Of a DNA stretch of 64,000 nucleotides, positions 10,830 through 21,368 are shown one piece after another. The translations under genes and the position numbers were made by a program. How positions within the stretch are numbered: the stretch's first letter is position 1; the number at the start of each line of letters is the position of its first letter. The notes under the pieces were generated by a model. The model was not told the DNA's origin and searched no databases. It saw nothing but the letters and a program-made list of their open reading frames with translations. Origin of the DNA: Capronia americana (lineage: Eukaryota; Ascomycota; Eurotiomycetes; Chaetothyriales; Herpotrichiellaceae); contig JADWQD010000009.1 of NCBI GenBank assembly GCA_016110215.1, positions 684,093-748,092 of the forward strand, in the 5' to 3' direction.

Positions 10830-11936
10830 CTACTCCATCGATGCCCAGAATTCGTCAATCAGCTCATGTCTCTTCACAGCAAGGTCAAAGTCTGCGTATG
10901 GCTTCCCGGTCGCATACGCTTCGTACAGCCGGCCAATATTCTGCGCCTGGGTTGGAAGCGATGTCCATTCTTCACCACCCTCGTCGGTGACAAACTCCTC
11001 GATTTCGCCTTTCTCGGCGTTAGAGAAACGAAAGCTTGAAGCCTTGGCCATTTGGGGTCCGGCGCTTGCAAACTCGACGGCCAATTCTCCTTTGGTACCG
11101 TATATCCTCCAGATCGAGCCAGGACTGCCTATAAACCTGTCTCCCGCCCTCAGGTGGAAGCTGAATACCGCAGACGGGTGTCGGTCCAAGCGTCCCTGCA
11201 GAAGGATCTGGTCAGGTGTGTTCTTGTCGTAGAGCTCCTCCGACAGCGACCCGTCGGACTTCATGAGATGCATTTTCCGCCTCAGGTTGACTGCGAGCGG
11301 AGTATAGCTGCCCGGCTTCAACTCTCCCACCGCATACAGTATCGAATCGAGAACGTGGCCTCCGTAGATGGTGAGCAAATTCCCCCCTATTGCGCGGTCC
11401 AAGAAATAGTGATACCTGTCGCTCGCCGCGTTGTTCTGCCACACGTGAATGGCACCCTGGTAGTTCACACTGTGGATTTCACCTAGTGCTCCCGAGTCAA
11501 TCAGTTCTTTGACCTTGTTTACGCTTGGTGACATGCGGCCCTGAAGCCCGATAATGGTCTTCACATTCTTCTCTTTGGCAAGAGCGGCCATCTCCTTTGC
11601 TTGTTCCGTGGTTGCGGCAAGCGGCCACTCGACAAAAACATTCCTCCCGGCCTTGAGAGCTGGCATGGCAACATCATAATGCGTGTCTGCTCGTGTTGAG
11701 ACAACATAGAGATCGACATCCGGGTCTGCTGCCAAAGCCTCGTACGTGTCGTACGCCCTGGTCGTCTCCGGGAGGTTGTGCGCTTTGATTGCCGCCTTCG
11801 TAGATTCTATCGACGAGTTGCACAATGCCACGATTTGGTAATTGGGAGAGTTGGCGAGTCGGGGGAGATGAGCCAGTTTCGCCCAGGCTCCTTGTTTTGC
11901 CGAAAGGCCTACGATGCCCACTCGAACTGGAGCCAT
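10830..11936 (-). CDS. Gal80-like Gfo/Idh/MocA-family protein
   Basis: Intronless 368-residue protein, ATG at 11936. The N-terminal Rossmann fold is clear: VGIVGLSAKQG nucleotide-binding turn, strand ending V-A-L-C-N-S, and the D-P-D-V-D-L-Y-V-V-S-T-R segment. The second half is the alpha/beta substrate-binding domain of the Gfo/Idh/MocA family, with the GLQGRMSP and ALGEIHSVNYQG stretches. The position that is Glu-Lys-Pro in the catalytic members reads Glu-Trp-Pro here (VEWPLA), as in Gal80 and its fungal relatives, so the usual catalytic lysine is missing. In yeast, Gal80 binds NAD(P) and represses Gal4 rather than acting as an enzyme; filamentous relatives are mostly uncharacterised. It may be a sugar- or cofactor-sensing protein or an enzyme with altered chemistry. 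No carbohydrate-pathway neighbours are seen. Confidence 0.85.
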   Translation of the reverse strand: MAPVRVGIVGLSAKQGAWAKLAHLPRLANSPNYQIVALCNSSIESTKAAIKAHNLPETTRAYDTYEALAADPDVDLYVVSTRADTHYDVAMPALKAGRNVFVEWPLAATTEQAKEMAALAKEKNVKTIIGLQGRMSPSVNKVKELIDSGALGEIHSVNYQGAIHVWQNNAASDRYHYFLDRAIGGNLLTIYGGHVLDSILYAVGELKPGSYTPLAVNLRRKMHLMKSDGSLSEELYDKNTPDQILLQGRLDRHPSAVFSFHLRAGDRFIGSPGSIWRIYGTKGELAVEFASAGPQMAKASSFRFSNAEKGEIEEFVTDEGGEEWTSLPTQAQNIGRLYEAYATGKPYADFDLAVKRHELIDEFWASME

Positions 11937-12608
11937 TGTTGCCGCGCTGAGTGCTGATTTGGGGGGTATTCAGGCGGAAATCAGCGCCACGAGAATTTAG
12001 ATCGCCTGGGACGAATCGACGAGAAGACTTCCTGACCGTCGCCGGCAACAAGCAGACGACCTTTGCGCGTCTCTGTATGTATCAAGCCGTCGGTTTGATG
12101 GGTGATAGCAAAGGTGGCACGAAGTCGTTCACCTTGAACTGAACAGATGATGGGCTGACAAATCGGGCGACTGATCTGACTGCCCACTTGATCCTCTTAG
12201 TGCTAATATCGTGGCATCTCTTGTTCTAGCTCCGCCTGATGATGGTGTAACACTACTTGACTTCACGAATCAGCTCGCGCAGCTATGACGATACTGTGCC
12301 GTTTCTGGGCCTTACTCTGCGCGGGAAGGGATTGCCCGTGGATGACCCATCGAGGATGCAAGTAGGCCATCTTTCTATGTTAAAGGGTGAGAATTTCCTG
12401 CTTCTTTGCCTTTCTTACCTTATCTACCCTGGCAATGATCCGTTTAAGCTTGTTTCCTCTCAGAACGTCTAGCTCTCCTGTACTCCCGCTGGAGCTGCTC
12501 ATCGCCATTGTCAAATACATAAAGCGTCGTTACCTTTGTCGAGGTAGTCACTGTTCCGCATCGAGCTCATGCTCACAGTCGACTATTCACAGCTTTCGGC
12601 TCGCATAG
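11937..12608. other. Intergenic region with a possible F-box fragment
   Basis: Between the start of the Gal80-like gene and the stop of PMI40. The plus strand carries a 57-codon ORF (12435-12608) with a short F-box-like stretch at about 12482-12520 (LPLELLIAIVKYI), cut off by a stop at the very end of PMI40. No other gene is supported. Confidence 0.35.
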
Positions 12609-13989
12609 TCAATGCGCCCCGTTGTGCTTCGCCGCGTCGCCGATCTCGCAGAATGCTCTGAACGTAACCATCTCCTCGGCGCTGCTCTCTACCACCAACT
12701 GCGCGGTCGCACCAACGAAATACACCCAGCCTTCCTTGAAGTCTTCCTTTTTTGGCCCGACGCTGATGGTGCCTTCTCCGCTCGTGCAGATGATGATGCT
12801 CGGTCCGGCGAGACCCTCAAATGTAGCCTTTGCGCCATCTTTTTTGAGCACAGTTCGTACCACGCTGAATTCTTCAATAGGTGGGTCATAGAGTAAAGAT
12901 TCACTGTTCGAGCTGTATGCCTTGTCGTTCAGTGTGACGTACGGATAGTCAACCGGCTGGAGGAGTTGGTCCTCTGGCGGATTATGGTCATACGTCAGAA
13001 TATCAGTCAGTGTGTTCACGTCCTGAAATTTGGGTGTGAATCCCGCGCGGATGACGTTGTCACTACTGGCCATACATTCGATGATATCGCCAGAGATGTA
13101 TGCATGAATGTCATCTGCTTTCAGGTACATAGCTTGTCCGGCCTGCAACTTGACGAAGTTCAGGAAGAAGAGCACGAAGAGACCGATGTCTTCGGGGAAC
13201 TGGCTGTTGCAGCGTTGGACGAGTTCGCAGAGCTCCTCAGAGGTGTTCACGCTGGGCCCTGGCGAGATGGAACCTTGCTTGGCCAGGTCTAGGAGAGCGT
13301 GCGACTTCTCAGCGACTTCTTCTTTGGAGGATTTCATGAGCGAGCTGAATGCGGTTTTCAGGCGGGATTTGGCGTCGGCTTCAGACGGGGACGAGGTGTT
13401 GGCGATCTCTTCTAGAGCCTTGGCTTCGCTTTCGCCAACCAATTCGCGGAGAGGCCGGATGGTAGAGAGGAAATGAGCGATTTCCTTGAGGGGCCGGAAG
13501 CCGCAGAGCCCTTCGAAGGGAGTGATGGCCAAGGTCATCTCAGGCTTGTGGTTGTCATCTGGGTAGTTCTTAGGGTCCTTGGCATGGAGCTTCTCGGCGA
13601 GTTTCTTATTGGGATGGGCCTGGATCGACAAGGCCTTGTTGATGGACAGAACCTTGAAGAGAAAGGGCAGCTTCTTGTTGTACTTCTCGGTGATGTCGCT
13701 GCCCATCAATGCTTGATTATCCGAGACGAGGTCAAGTAGTGAGCGGCCTGTGTAGAGGTCCTTGGAAGGCAGTGACGGGTGGGTGCCCATCCATAGTTCA
13801 GCGTAGGGCTTGTCATCCTGTACTGTGAAGTCGTCTGAGGGAGTTGCAGCAGCGTATTTGGCGGCGGCAGAGTCCTTTCCCTTCTTGCCCCAGTCGTAGC
13901 TGTTACAGCCTGACAAGGTCAACATCGGTGCGTTGCCATCTCGGAGTTCAACACTTACCGCATTGAAGGCGAATCAGGGGCACCTGCAT
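12609..13989 (-). CDS. PMI40: Mannose-6-phosphate isomerase, type I
   Basis: Two exons, 13989-13959 and 13909-12609, encode 443 residues. The enzyme interconverts fructose-6-phosphate and mannose-6-phosphate in the cytosol, the entry to GDP-mannose for glycosylation and cell-wall mannan. A 49-nt intron (GTAAGT...CAG) after ten codons rebuilds the family start LIRLQCGCNSYDWGKKG; without it the ORF would begin at an internal Met. Zinc ligands are visible: Gln and His in LSIQAHPNKK, Glu in NHKPEM, and His in DDIHAYISGD. The AELWMGTHPS motif and the GLCGFRP region are also standard. The short first exon lies about 510 bp from the divergent SGF29 start. High confidence in identity and in the short first exon. 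Confidence 0.93.
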
Positions 13990-14503
13990 GACGTCTGGAC
14001 TCCGGTGTGATATTGAAAACTTGTCAAAATGAAAGATCTGCCCAGATTGAGTCGGACGTCACAACTAGAGGACCAGTCTTTAGACGAAAGAAAAATAATA
14101 AGATAGCGGTGAAGAAGATGGGAGTGGCTTGAGCTCCACTGGATATTGAGGCTTTCGCAAGCAGTGGCAGGTGTAGATTGGGCAAGGCGTGGTTGGTCTG
14201 GGGCATGGAAATATCGAACAGAGGCACGTGTGAGGCACTGGTGATACCCGGAAAGCGGTCCGCTCGCCCTCGTACCAATTTCTACTTTTGCCAAAACCGC
14301 CCGCCGTAGATATTCCGGTGGCTGGTTCTACCTCTAGCGTAGTGCGATTAGTGCGACCAGGCCTTGAGTGGCCTCGTAGCCATGAGCGTTTCTCACGCTC
14401 TTCCTGCATATGTGCACCCAGACTTACGGCAGGCGTTTTCTCCCACACATCTTGCCTAATCACGTGTATTGTTGTTTGGAAAAGCCATTTATCACCTCTA
14501 AAC
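13990..14503. promoter_or_regulatory. Divergent promoter, PMI40/SGF29, with two CACGTG sites
   Basis: The 514-bp interval between the two opposite start codons carries palindromic CACGTG E-boxes at 14225-14230 and 14461-14466, the second 38 bp from the SGF29 ATG. In fungi these are bound by bHLH factors. A minus-strand ORF crossing this interval (to 14679) overlaps the SGF29 5' end and is not called. Confidence 0.5.
14461..14466. promoter_or_regulatory. CACGTG E-box 5' of SGF29
   Basis: Palindromic CACGTG 38 bp before the SGF29 start codon and in the shared PMI40/SGF29 interval; a bHLH-factor consensus. Functional use is inferred only from position. Confidence 0.4.
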
Positions 14504-15630
14504 ATGTCGTCTCGCCCCAGAGCGGGCCGGGGAACGACTGGCAGAGATGGTACGGAAGTCCTTGAGAATGATCTGCTCAACCGGACCCTTGAGAGTCTTC
14601 GAAAGGTCAAAGAATATAATGACAAGCAAAAGGAACTTGGGGATGACATTATGGCCCTTGAAGGCGATATGAAGGCCAACGGACGTGAGTGGGACTATTT
14701 TCTATTTGTTCGTGATCCACCTGATCAACTGGATACAGGGACATCCGACCAACTGCAGCGCCTGGATCAGCTTTATAGGGAGATGCTTCGCTACGCAGAG
14801 CTGGAGAGGAAGGTCCAAGAGGAAGAGGACTTTATCAGCAATCTTGCTATCCTCAAGACTCTCAAGACGAGTGACGAGCCCGCACCCCGGAACGGCCAGT
14901 CCAAGTCGCGGAAGCAGCAGAGATCCAATATTGACTCTGATGCTGTGGATTCACCCGGGCCTAGCCCAGGAGACGGGCGCTCGGAGTTGATGAAACGAGT
15001 CAAGGGCACCTCCCAACGTAGCTCAAGTACAGCGAGCCAGAATCGAGCACCATCAGCCATCAGGGATGACGGCCTCGAGACCAACTTGGGACTCCAGGCC
15101 GAAAGGGCTGGGCTGCTTAGGCCTGAGGTGGAAGTCTTTTACAAATATCCAGATCTCAAGATTCCCAAGGACACCAAGGACCAAAAGGCACAAGATGAGC
15201 TCGAAGGGGTTGGTATTCACGTCATCATAAAGAAAGTGCTACAGGACAGAAAACCGTGAGTCGAAGGAAATCCGCTCCCGCCGGGAAACGATGCTGATGG
15301 AGCTGCAGTGTTCAATACGACGTGAGGGACCCAGAGGTTGATGCCTCGTCGGGCAAGCCAACCTCGCGGCGAGTCCTTGCAAAGAATCTCCTGCCCATCC
15401 CGAAAGAGAACCCGAGCTTCCAACTTTTCAAGGACGGCACGAGTGTGTACGCCAAGTATCCCTATACTGACACTTTCTACAAAGCCACGGTCCAGAGTTT
15501 CAAAAAACCCAACTACAGCTTGAGCTTTGACGACGATGATCAAGGGCTGCAGACTGTCGAGGGGCGTTTTGTCTTTGAGAACAAGGACACCAAGGACAAT
15601 AAGCCCAAGGACAGCAAGCCGAAGAACTAG
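14504..15630 (+). CDS. SGF29: SAGA-associated factor 29 (tandem Tudor, SGF29)
   Basis: Three exons: 14504-14684, 14739-15255 and 15309-15630, giving 339 residues. SGF29 is a subunit of SAGA-type acetyltransferase complexes that binds H3K4me2/3 through a C-terminal tandem Tudor domain. The N-terminal third is a coiled coil (LLNRTLESLRKVKEYNDKQ and LDQLYREMLRYAELERKVQ). A disordered Ser/Pro linker follows. From about residue 210 the SGF29 domain is readable: YDVRDPEVDASSGKPTSRRV, then LLPIPKE, then SVYAKYPYTDTFYKATV and the terminal GRFVFE. Intron 1 is in frame (54 nt), intron 2 is 53 nt; both have GTGAGT donors and CAG acceptors and their removal gives the expected spacing. The tail ends in a short lysine-aspartate repeat. 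It converges on the NTF2-like gene with 148 bp between stops. Confidence 0.9.
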
Positions 15631-15778
15631 GTGATGGGCCAGAGGCCCGCCAGCGTCCGCATGGTCGCGGTCCAGGCGTTCAGGAAAACTATCTAAGAAG
15701 AACTCGTGCAAGGTAGGCAGTTGCGGCCAGTATGAGCCGGACTCATAATGGGTACGAAGACTCCGAGGCACGAATGGT

Positions 15779-16288
15779 CTATTGGTAGAGTTGGGCTTTA
15801 CTGGCTAGATAGGCGGCACCACTATCTGATCTGTCGTTAGCGTAGGAGTTCTGAGGGCGAACATTGCAGGCGCGATATCTATACTCACCGGCCCAAACCT
15901 CGTAGACCAAGACTCGGTTCTCCTGATCGAACTCGAGCACATAGGTGAAGACCTCATCCCAGGACTGCGCCGTGCTGATCCAGGTGAAGGTCGCCTCGCC
16001 TCTCACTGATACCTTTGAAACCTCGGCGTCGACGACGAAGTTGCTGAACCTCATGTTCTCATACTTCAAATGCGAAGACAAGAGTTGGAAATAGCTCTCT
16101 AAACCCGCCCGTCCTCGAAAGTGACGGCCCAGGAACGGCGCCAATTGAGGCAGGCCATGTTCCAAGGCAACGACATCATCCGATGTTGAGAAATGGCTGA
16201 GAATCTTCGCAGGCGCCTCCTTGTTGGCGAAGGAGTTGCAGAATGCTTGGGCCGCGGCGAGGAGGGTGTCTCGTTTGGAAGCAGGCAT
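15779..16288 (-). CDS. NTF2-like (SnoaL-type) domain protein
   Basis: Two exons, 16288-15889 and 15825-15779, give 148 residues. The length, the N-terminal helix (LLAAAQAFCNSFANKE), the following segment AKILSHFSTSDDVVALEHGL and the strand pattern ending YVLEFDQENRVLVYEVWAD are those of the fungal SnoaL/NTF2-like fold, a small cone-shaped dimer used by many unrelated enzymes and binding proteins. The 63-nt intron (GTGAGT donor, acceptor at GATCAG) is in frame, so the unspliced frame is also open; the spliced form restores the conserved W-A-D-S-G-A-A-Y-L ending. Substrate unknown. Its start faces RIB1 across 322 bp, so the two may share a promoter, but no functional link follows from that. Confidence 0.75.
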   Translation of the reverse strand: MPASKRDTLLAAAQAFCNSFANKEAPAKILSHFSTSDDVVALEHGLPQLAPFLGRHFRGRAGLESYFQLLSSHLKYENMRFSNFVVDAEVSKVSVRGEATFTWISTAQSWDEVFTYVLEFDQENRVLVYEVWAGEYRYRACNVRPQNSYANDRSDSGAAYLASKAQLYQ

Positions 16289-16610
16289 GCTTGTCGACCG
16301 AGAGTGCCTGATGGTTTTGGTGCTTACCCAATGCTGCGCGCCGCCTGACCAAGCAGCAGAGAAGAATTGCAAAAGTGCGGAGGCAGGGCCGAGGCTGCGG
16401 CACATTTCGTCAGCAACGCCCAGCACGACCGGGAGACCCTTTACCCTCGTCTGCCCGCTCCACCGGCAAGCCCATTTCTCCCCTCTTCAGTCCTCCATAT
16501 ACCTCAGTCGGCTTGTGTTGGATCGTGTGCTGTGACTTTTTGGTGCAGTCGCCATGATATTTCTTGGGATATAAGACCGGTACACTTTGCCTATACAGCT
16601 CCGGGCCACA
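16289..16610. promoter_or_regulatory. Divergent promoter, NTF2-like/RIB1
   Basis: A 322-bp interval between opposite starts. Pyrimidine-rich DNA lies 5' of RIB1 (about 16440-16510), and a TATAAG-like stretch sits at 16570-16575, 36 bp before the RIB1 ATG. No specific factor site is claimed. Confidence 0.4.
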
Positions 16611-17918
16611 ATGGCTCGCGCCGCCGCCGCCGACCTCCCCTCCCACGCCTCTCCCGTCATATCCCCCCTCCCACGCTCGTCGACAGCATACTTGGCCAAC
16701 TGGTCTGAGCTCGACGATGGCGCCGCTCCCACACCCGGCCTACCGAACAATCTGATCTCCCCGGCTTTTACTCCCCCAGCAACGCCAGGCGCGGGCACAC
16801 CCTCTCGCCATCTCCATGCCGAGCCCAGGTCCATTCCCGTCGACACATCACTCGACGATCCCGCCGTCAAACAACCTCGCTTGGTCGAAAGGCTCCCGCA
16901 TGTGGAGTGTCTGGTACGTGCAAGGATACCCACGACCTCCGGCGCGGAGATGTTCCTGCATCTATACCAAAATGACTCCGATAACAAGGAGCATTTGGCG
17001 ATTGTGTTCGGCAACGGCATCCGCAGTCGGAGTCTCGATGCCGAAAAGCCCGGGGAGACAGAGATGGATCGCATGATTAGGGGAGCCTACGTGGGAAGAC
17101 TACGTCCGGGCCGAACGAGTTCGAGAGTCGATCCATCCGAGCAGAATAAACGACCATATACCAAGAGATTACGAAGCGGTTCGGCGCTGAAGAATGTGAC
17201 CACCGTCCCCGAAGATGGGGCTCTCGAGATTCCTTCTGAGGCCTTGACTGCCGCCGTTCAGCCTCCGCCAGCCAAGGAAGAACAAAACGTCGAAGAACCG
17301 TCGAATAACCCCTCTCCTGCGAGCCTGAGCACTGTCCTCGAAAACACACACATAACGAGGTCCTCGGCGGGTAAGGCTCCCCTCGTCCGTATCCATTCCG
17401 AATGCTACACTGGCGAAACTGCCTGGTCCGCCCGCTGCGATTGCGGCGAACAGCTCGACGAAGCCGCTCGGCTCATGTCTCTTCCGGATTCCCCCGGCGG
17501 CGTCATAGTTTATCTGCGGCAAGAAGGTCGCGGCATCGGCCTGGCTTCGAAATTAAAAGCATACAATCTGCAAGATCTGGGAAATGATACAGTAGAGGCA
17601 AATCTGCTGCTCAGACATCCCGCAGACGCAAGAACATATGGCCTTGCGACTGCTATCCTGCAAGATCTTGGGTTGGGAGCGGATAGCGACGCAGAGAAAG
17701 CAGAGAGCGAGCGGGGGATCAGGCTTTTAACCAACAATCCTGACAAAGTGAGGGCAGTCGAAGGTCCCGGTAAAGAAGTCCGGGTAAAAGAAAGGGTGCC
17801 CATGATACCTATTGCCTGGCGCACGGGCGGCATCAAGGGAGTCAGGGGCGCAGAGATCGAGAAATACCTCGAGACCAAGATTGGACGAATGGGACACATG
17901 ATTCATGAGGAATCCTAG
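16611..17918 (+). CDS. RIB1: GTP cyclohydrolase II (riboflavin biosynthesis)
   Basis: Intronless, 435 residues from the first ATG at 16611. The enzyme opens the imidazole ring of GTP, releasing formate and pyrophosphate, as the first committed step of riboflavin synthesis. Residues from about 250 onward are diagnostic: the zinc-binding triad in HSECYTGE...ARCDCGEQ, the catalytic loop YLRQEGRGIGLASKLKAYNL, the QDLGNDTVEAN segment, LLTNNPDKV, and the RVPM region. As in other fungi there is a long N-terminal extension (about 240 residues) with low-complexity Pro/Ser stretches and an insert rich in Arg (RPGRTSSRVDP), whose role is unknown. The frame is also open a few codons upstream but without ATG. 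Confident call. Confidence 0.94.
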   Translation: MARAAAADLPSHASPVISPLPRSSTAYLANWSELDDGAAPTPGLPNNLISPAFTPPATPGAGTPSRHLHAEPRSIPVDTSLDDPAVKQPRLVERLPHVECLVRARIPTTSGAEMFLHLYQNDSDNKEHLAIVFGNGIRSRSLDAEKPGETEMDRMIRGAYVGRLRPGRTSSRVDPSEQNKRPYTKRLRSGSALKNVTTVPEDGALEIPSEALTAAVQPPPAKEEQNVEEPSNNPSPASLSTVLENTHITRSSAGKAPLVRIHSECYTGETAWSARCDCGEQLDEAARLMSLPDSPGGVIVYLRQEGRGIGLASKLKAYNLQDLGNDTVEANLLLRHPADARTYGLATAILQDLGLGADSDAEKAESERGIRLLTNNPDKVRAVEGPGKEVRVKERVPMIPIAWRTGGIKGVRGAEIEKYLETKIGRMGHMIHEES

Positions 17919-18979
17919 AATTGGGCGTGAGATATTGTGGCCAACAGCAGTATTGCCACAAAAATGCGCCTGCAAGATGAACACAAAGTGTTTGCCACCG
18001 ATTCCACCACTTAGCCTCGCTAAAGAAACCGGTCCTTCCACGCCTCGCTGAACAGCGGGGAGAGAACGTCTCCATCAAACCGTCCTAGCAAAAGAACCCG
18101 CGATATTCAGTTCCACGTGCCACGACCACCATCTAACGACGCGGACCGCAGCTCTCGAACGACAGTAGGGCTGTATTTGCTCTCATGCGACCTTTTCCAA
18201 AAGGGTTATAAAGCAACTCGGTCCGACAAATACCCCAGCGATATTCGGCGGAGAGCAGAGCAGTTGCAAAGACCCGGCCCGTTCAACAAACTGCCATGGC
18301 ACGATCATGATTGCGCACTCAAGTCGGCAACCTTAGTGGCCCCTCAAGCTCGGCACCTAATCCCGCCAAACACTTCCCGTTGGTTGCGTGGTCAATTCGT
18401 TGATACTGTACCTAGAAGAAAGGAATAAACGAAGGAAGAAAGAGAGAGGGAGAGAGGAGGGAAGAGAGAGAGAGGGCGAGGGCGAGGGGAAGGGAGAAAG
18501 CGGGAACATCCTCGTTTTACCCGACCACCTCCTCCCTCTGGCGGAGGAGGTACAAAGTGGAAACTGAATTGGGTATGTATGGTATAATACCCAGCCACAC
18601 GTGGGCAGTACATAGGTGTAGTGCGACGGCATACAATTCATACAGACATACCGAGTATATACACACATTAAAGATACAATGCATAGAACACACATCTGGA
18701 GAAGAGGAGAGCCAGAGAGTGATTGTAGAATTCTCCGTATAAGAAAGGAACTCCACGACAGACAGACAAGTGGAATTGGCTCTTATAGTTGCGCGCACAG
18801 GAGTGACGTTCCGTGTCAAGGGCAGTCACACTTGCACTAGCATGTGTATGTACGTATCTCGGCTGAACGGATTCAGTCGATACAAGACAAGAGCGAGCAT
18901 ACCTACCGTACGAGGTACACTCGGAGTACATTCGAAGCTGCTCCGCTCGTACGATCACGTAGGTGTTGTAATTTGTAGA
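17919..18979. other. Intergenic region with a polypurine tract
   Basis: Downstream of two convergent genes. It holds an almost pure purine tract (GA/GGA runs) at about 18429-18507 and a CACGTG palindrome at 18114-18119. ORFs here are short, low-complexity, and not supported. Confidence 0.5.
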
Positions 18980-20189
18980 TCACCAGATGCCCAACCACAG
19001 TTTCCTCCTCCTCCTCTCTGGTTGCGGCTGAGGCTGAGGCTGGTGCTCCTGGTCCTGGTCGTGCTGTGCCTGGTCTTGACCGAACGACTGCCCCTCGGCG
19101 GCGAGCTCGCCCGCAGCTGCAGCTCTCCCTCTCCTTGCGGCCTCCTGCTCCTCCCGCAGCACAGCATCCACGCCCTTCTCCTTGACCATCCTCAACCTCT
19201 CGCCCTGCGATTCCAGCCTCTTCATGAACTCGATCTGGTGTTCCCCGGGCTGCATGCCGAGTTTGATCATATCCGCGCCCGTCAAGACGATCTCCCTCCC
19301 GCCCTGCGTCCGCTCCTTGTTCGTGAGGCCATCGTCCCAGGGCACCAGGCCTCTCACGTCGATGCCCTGGTCTTCGTCGGCGCCGAGGTCCTCGAGGCCG
19401 TGAGCACGACGGTACAGCCTGCGTTTCTGCGCGTCCAGGATCTTCTGCTGTCGCGATTCGTTCGTTCGCTGCGTCTCGTACTCGATGTGCAGGCGCAGGA
19501 CGGACAGCGTCTCCGAAATATATTCGATCGGGTGCAGCGGGAAGGACGAGAGGGAGGGTAGGAGATGTGCGTAGGGCGACGTGCGAACGAAGGACTGGGT
19601 CATGGTGATGCAGGCGAGGATTGTAAGTGTGCCCTACACGCCACGGAGGGAACGATATCGTTGGTTAGCAACAAGCTACCGTAGCTAGCTAGTTTCGTGG
19701 ATGGGAGTGCCATTTTGCTGCTCCCTCGCGCCCGTCCTCACGACCGAGCAGTGCGAGAATGGAATGTGGCCCAAAAACCCAACTCGCTCACTAGGTACTC
19801 ACCATTGTAATCCAGAGATGGATCTTCCGATCCGTAAGGAACCAATGCATGAATGTGCCTTGGTTGGGAAACATGTGCGGATACGACCTGTGTTGCTGCT
19901 TCGCTTTCTCCTCCGAGGTCGGCCCCTGGTTGTACGCGGCGGGCGGCCTTCGTGGACGATTCAACCGTGCAGGATGTGACGGCGGGCGGAATTTGTCTGG
20001 CTGTTCCAACACAATGGGTTTGCTGCTGTTCGTGGAGGCGGCGCGGCGGGTGCTGATTCGAGGACGAGCATGTTGATATTGATATTGGTTGCGGATGGTG
20101 TTGCGGAGACATTGTCGACACATGGACAGGGGAGACATGGTTCGGTTCAGGAGCGCCCTCGACGGGTGCGCACCTTGTAGAGCGCTCAT
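18980..20189 (-). CDS. Probable mitochondrial single-pass membrane protein, function unknown
   Basis: Two exons, 20189-19803 and 19633-18980, give 346 residues. The N-terminus is rich in Arg, Gln and Ser with few acids and includes MCRQCLRNTIRNQ and RRAAS, which fits a mitochondrial presequence. The intron (19802-19634, 169 nt, GTGAGT...TAG) joins FLTDRKIHLWITM to GTLTILACITMTQSF, producing one transmembrane helix that spans the junction; neither exon alone has a complete helix. After it comes a soluble part with a predicted long helix (HIEYETQRTNESRQQKILDA) and a basic tail with a Gln-Pro repeat. The second Met (residue 18) may be the true start. I recall similar unnamed proteins in other ascomycetes but no function. 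The topology resembles small inner-membrane assembly factors; that is inference only. Confidence 0.7.
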
Positions 20190-21368
20190 CGTGATGAGCT
20201 GCCGACAAAGGGTGGTTTGATGCTCATTCTGGTCCTGATGGTTCAGGTATCAAGATGCCAACGAGAATGAGCCAATTGAAACTCGCCAAGACGGGAAGGT
20301 CCGGGCTCAACTTCTCCCACCAGAGATGCACACCATGTTCACACAGACAGCACCGGAGCATTGGGGACTTCACAGCGAGACAGCATGATAAAGAGGATTC
20401 GCTTTATGGATGCTTTCGCCGGCTTCAATAGGCCCTGTTTGAGTCGCTCTCCGGATGTGTATAACGATCACATTAGAACATAGAGATCATTCTCACTCAG
20501 TCACTCTGGGAATGCTTCACCCTTTATGCGATTACACCTTGCACATCTATATCTCCAACACGCTGCCACAGGATCTCGACCCTCTCCAGCCTCCAGATAT
20601 CGTCATATCGGTCTGCCAGCGCCATCCGAGGTACTTGGTATCCTGTCGATGAAACGCCCCATGCCACCTCTCTTGCACCAGTCGCGGAGCGCGTAGCTGC
20701 TGACATGGACAAGCCAGAAAAATCACTTCGAACGATTTCAGAGCGCAGGAGGATGGATGCCAGTGTGATCCAATATCGCATTGATTGCTCAAAAGTTATC
20801 TCTGTCAATTCGGAAACCGCGAATCCGGTTATGGTCCTCATTACACCGACCAACAGATACCAATTGGAACACCACAATAATCCATAAACCACGTCCTGTC
20901 CATACATATGGTATCTAGCTGTACAGCCTCTCACTTCCGAGGCGGTTAACAAATGAAAACTCTGTCGCTGTCTTAGCTGACAATGCCAAACGCGCTGGCA
21001 GTCCCAAAATGCGGCCTCATACAAAGCAAAACAAAGTCGTCGTCCGATCCCAATTCTTCCAGAACACCTCTCACCCAAAACAACGCGTTCCCATGCAAGT
21101 GAGCCCATTTCAGGGTTGTAAGAATTGAAAACGGCGCGGAACATGGAGTTCCTCGAGGATACAGGGAGCGTTTGGTGAGCTCGTTCTCGCGGTCTCTCTC
21201 AGAACGCCGCCAAATATATATCCGCTCGTAAATCTGCTTTCATAGGATACACCCTTCCTCTTTTCGTACAGGATATCAGGCAGAGTATATCGTGCTAAGA
21301 TGGTCAGAACAGGTACTTTTGGGATCTGAAAGAGTGTGGTGACTTGGCCAGTGCATAGCCATCGTCGT
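20190..21368. other. Intergenic region, no supported gene
   Basis: Between the membrane-protein start and the kinase stop. A 206-codon minus-strand ORF (20524-21144) lies just 3' of the kinase and looks like translated 3' UTR; it is listed among rejected items. Nothing else is seen. Confidence 0.5.

Noticed and set aside
14080..14679. 199-codon minus-strand ORF over the PMI40/SGF29 promoter
   Set aside because: Antisense to the start of SGF29, no motifs, Ser/Arg-rich as expected for random frames.
20524..21144. 206-codon minus-strand ORF downstream of the kinase
   Set aside because: Lies directly 3' of the kinase stop on the same strand, has no domain or motif, and reads like translated 3' UTR.
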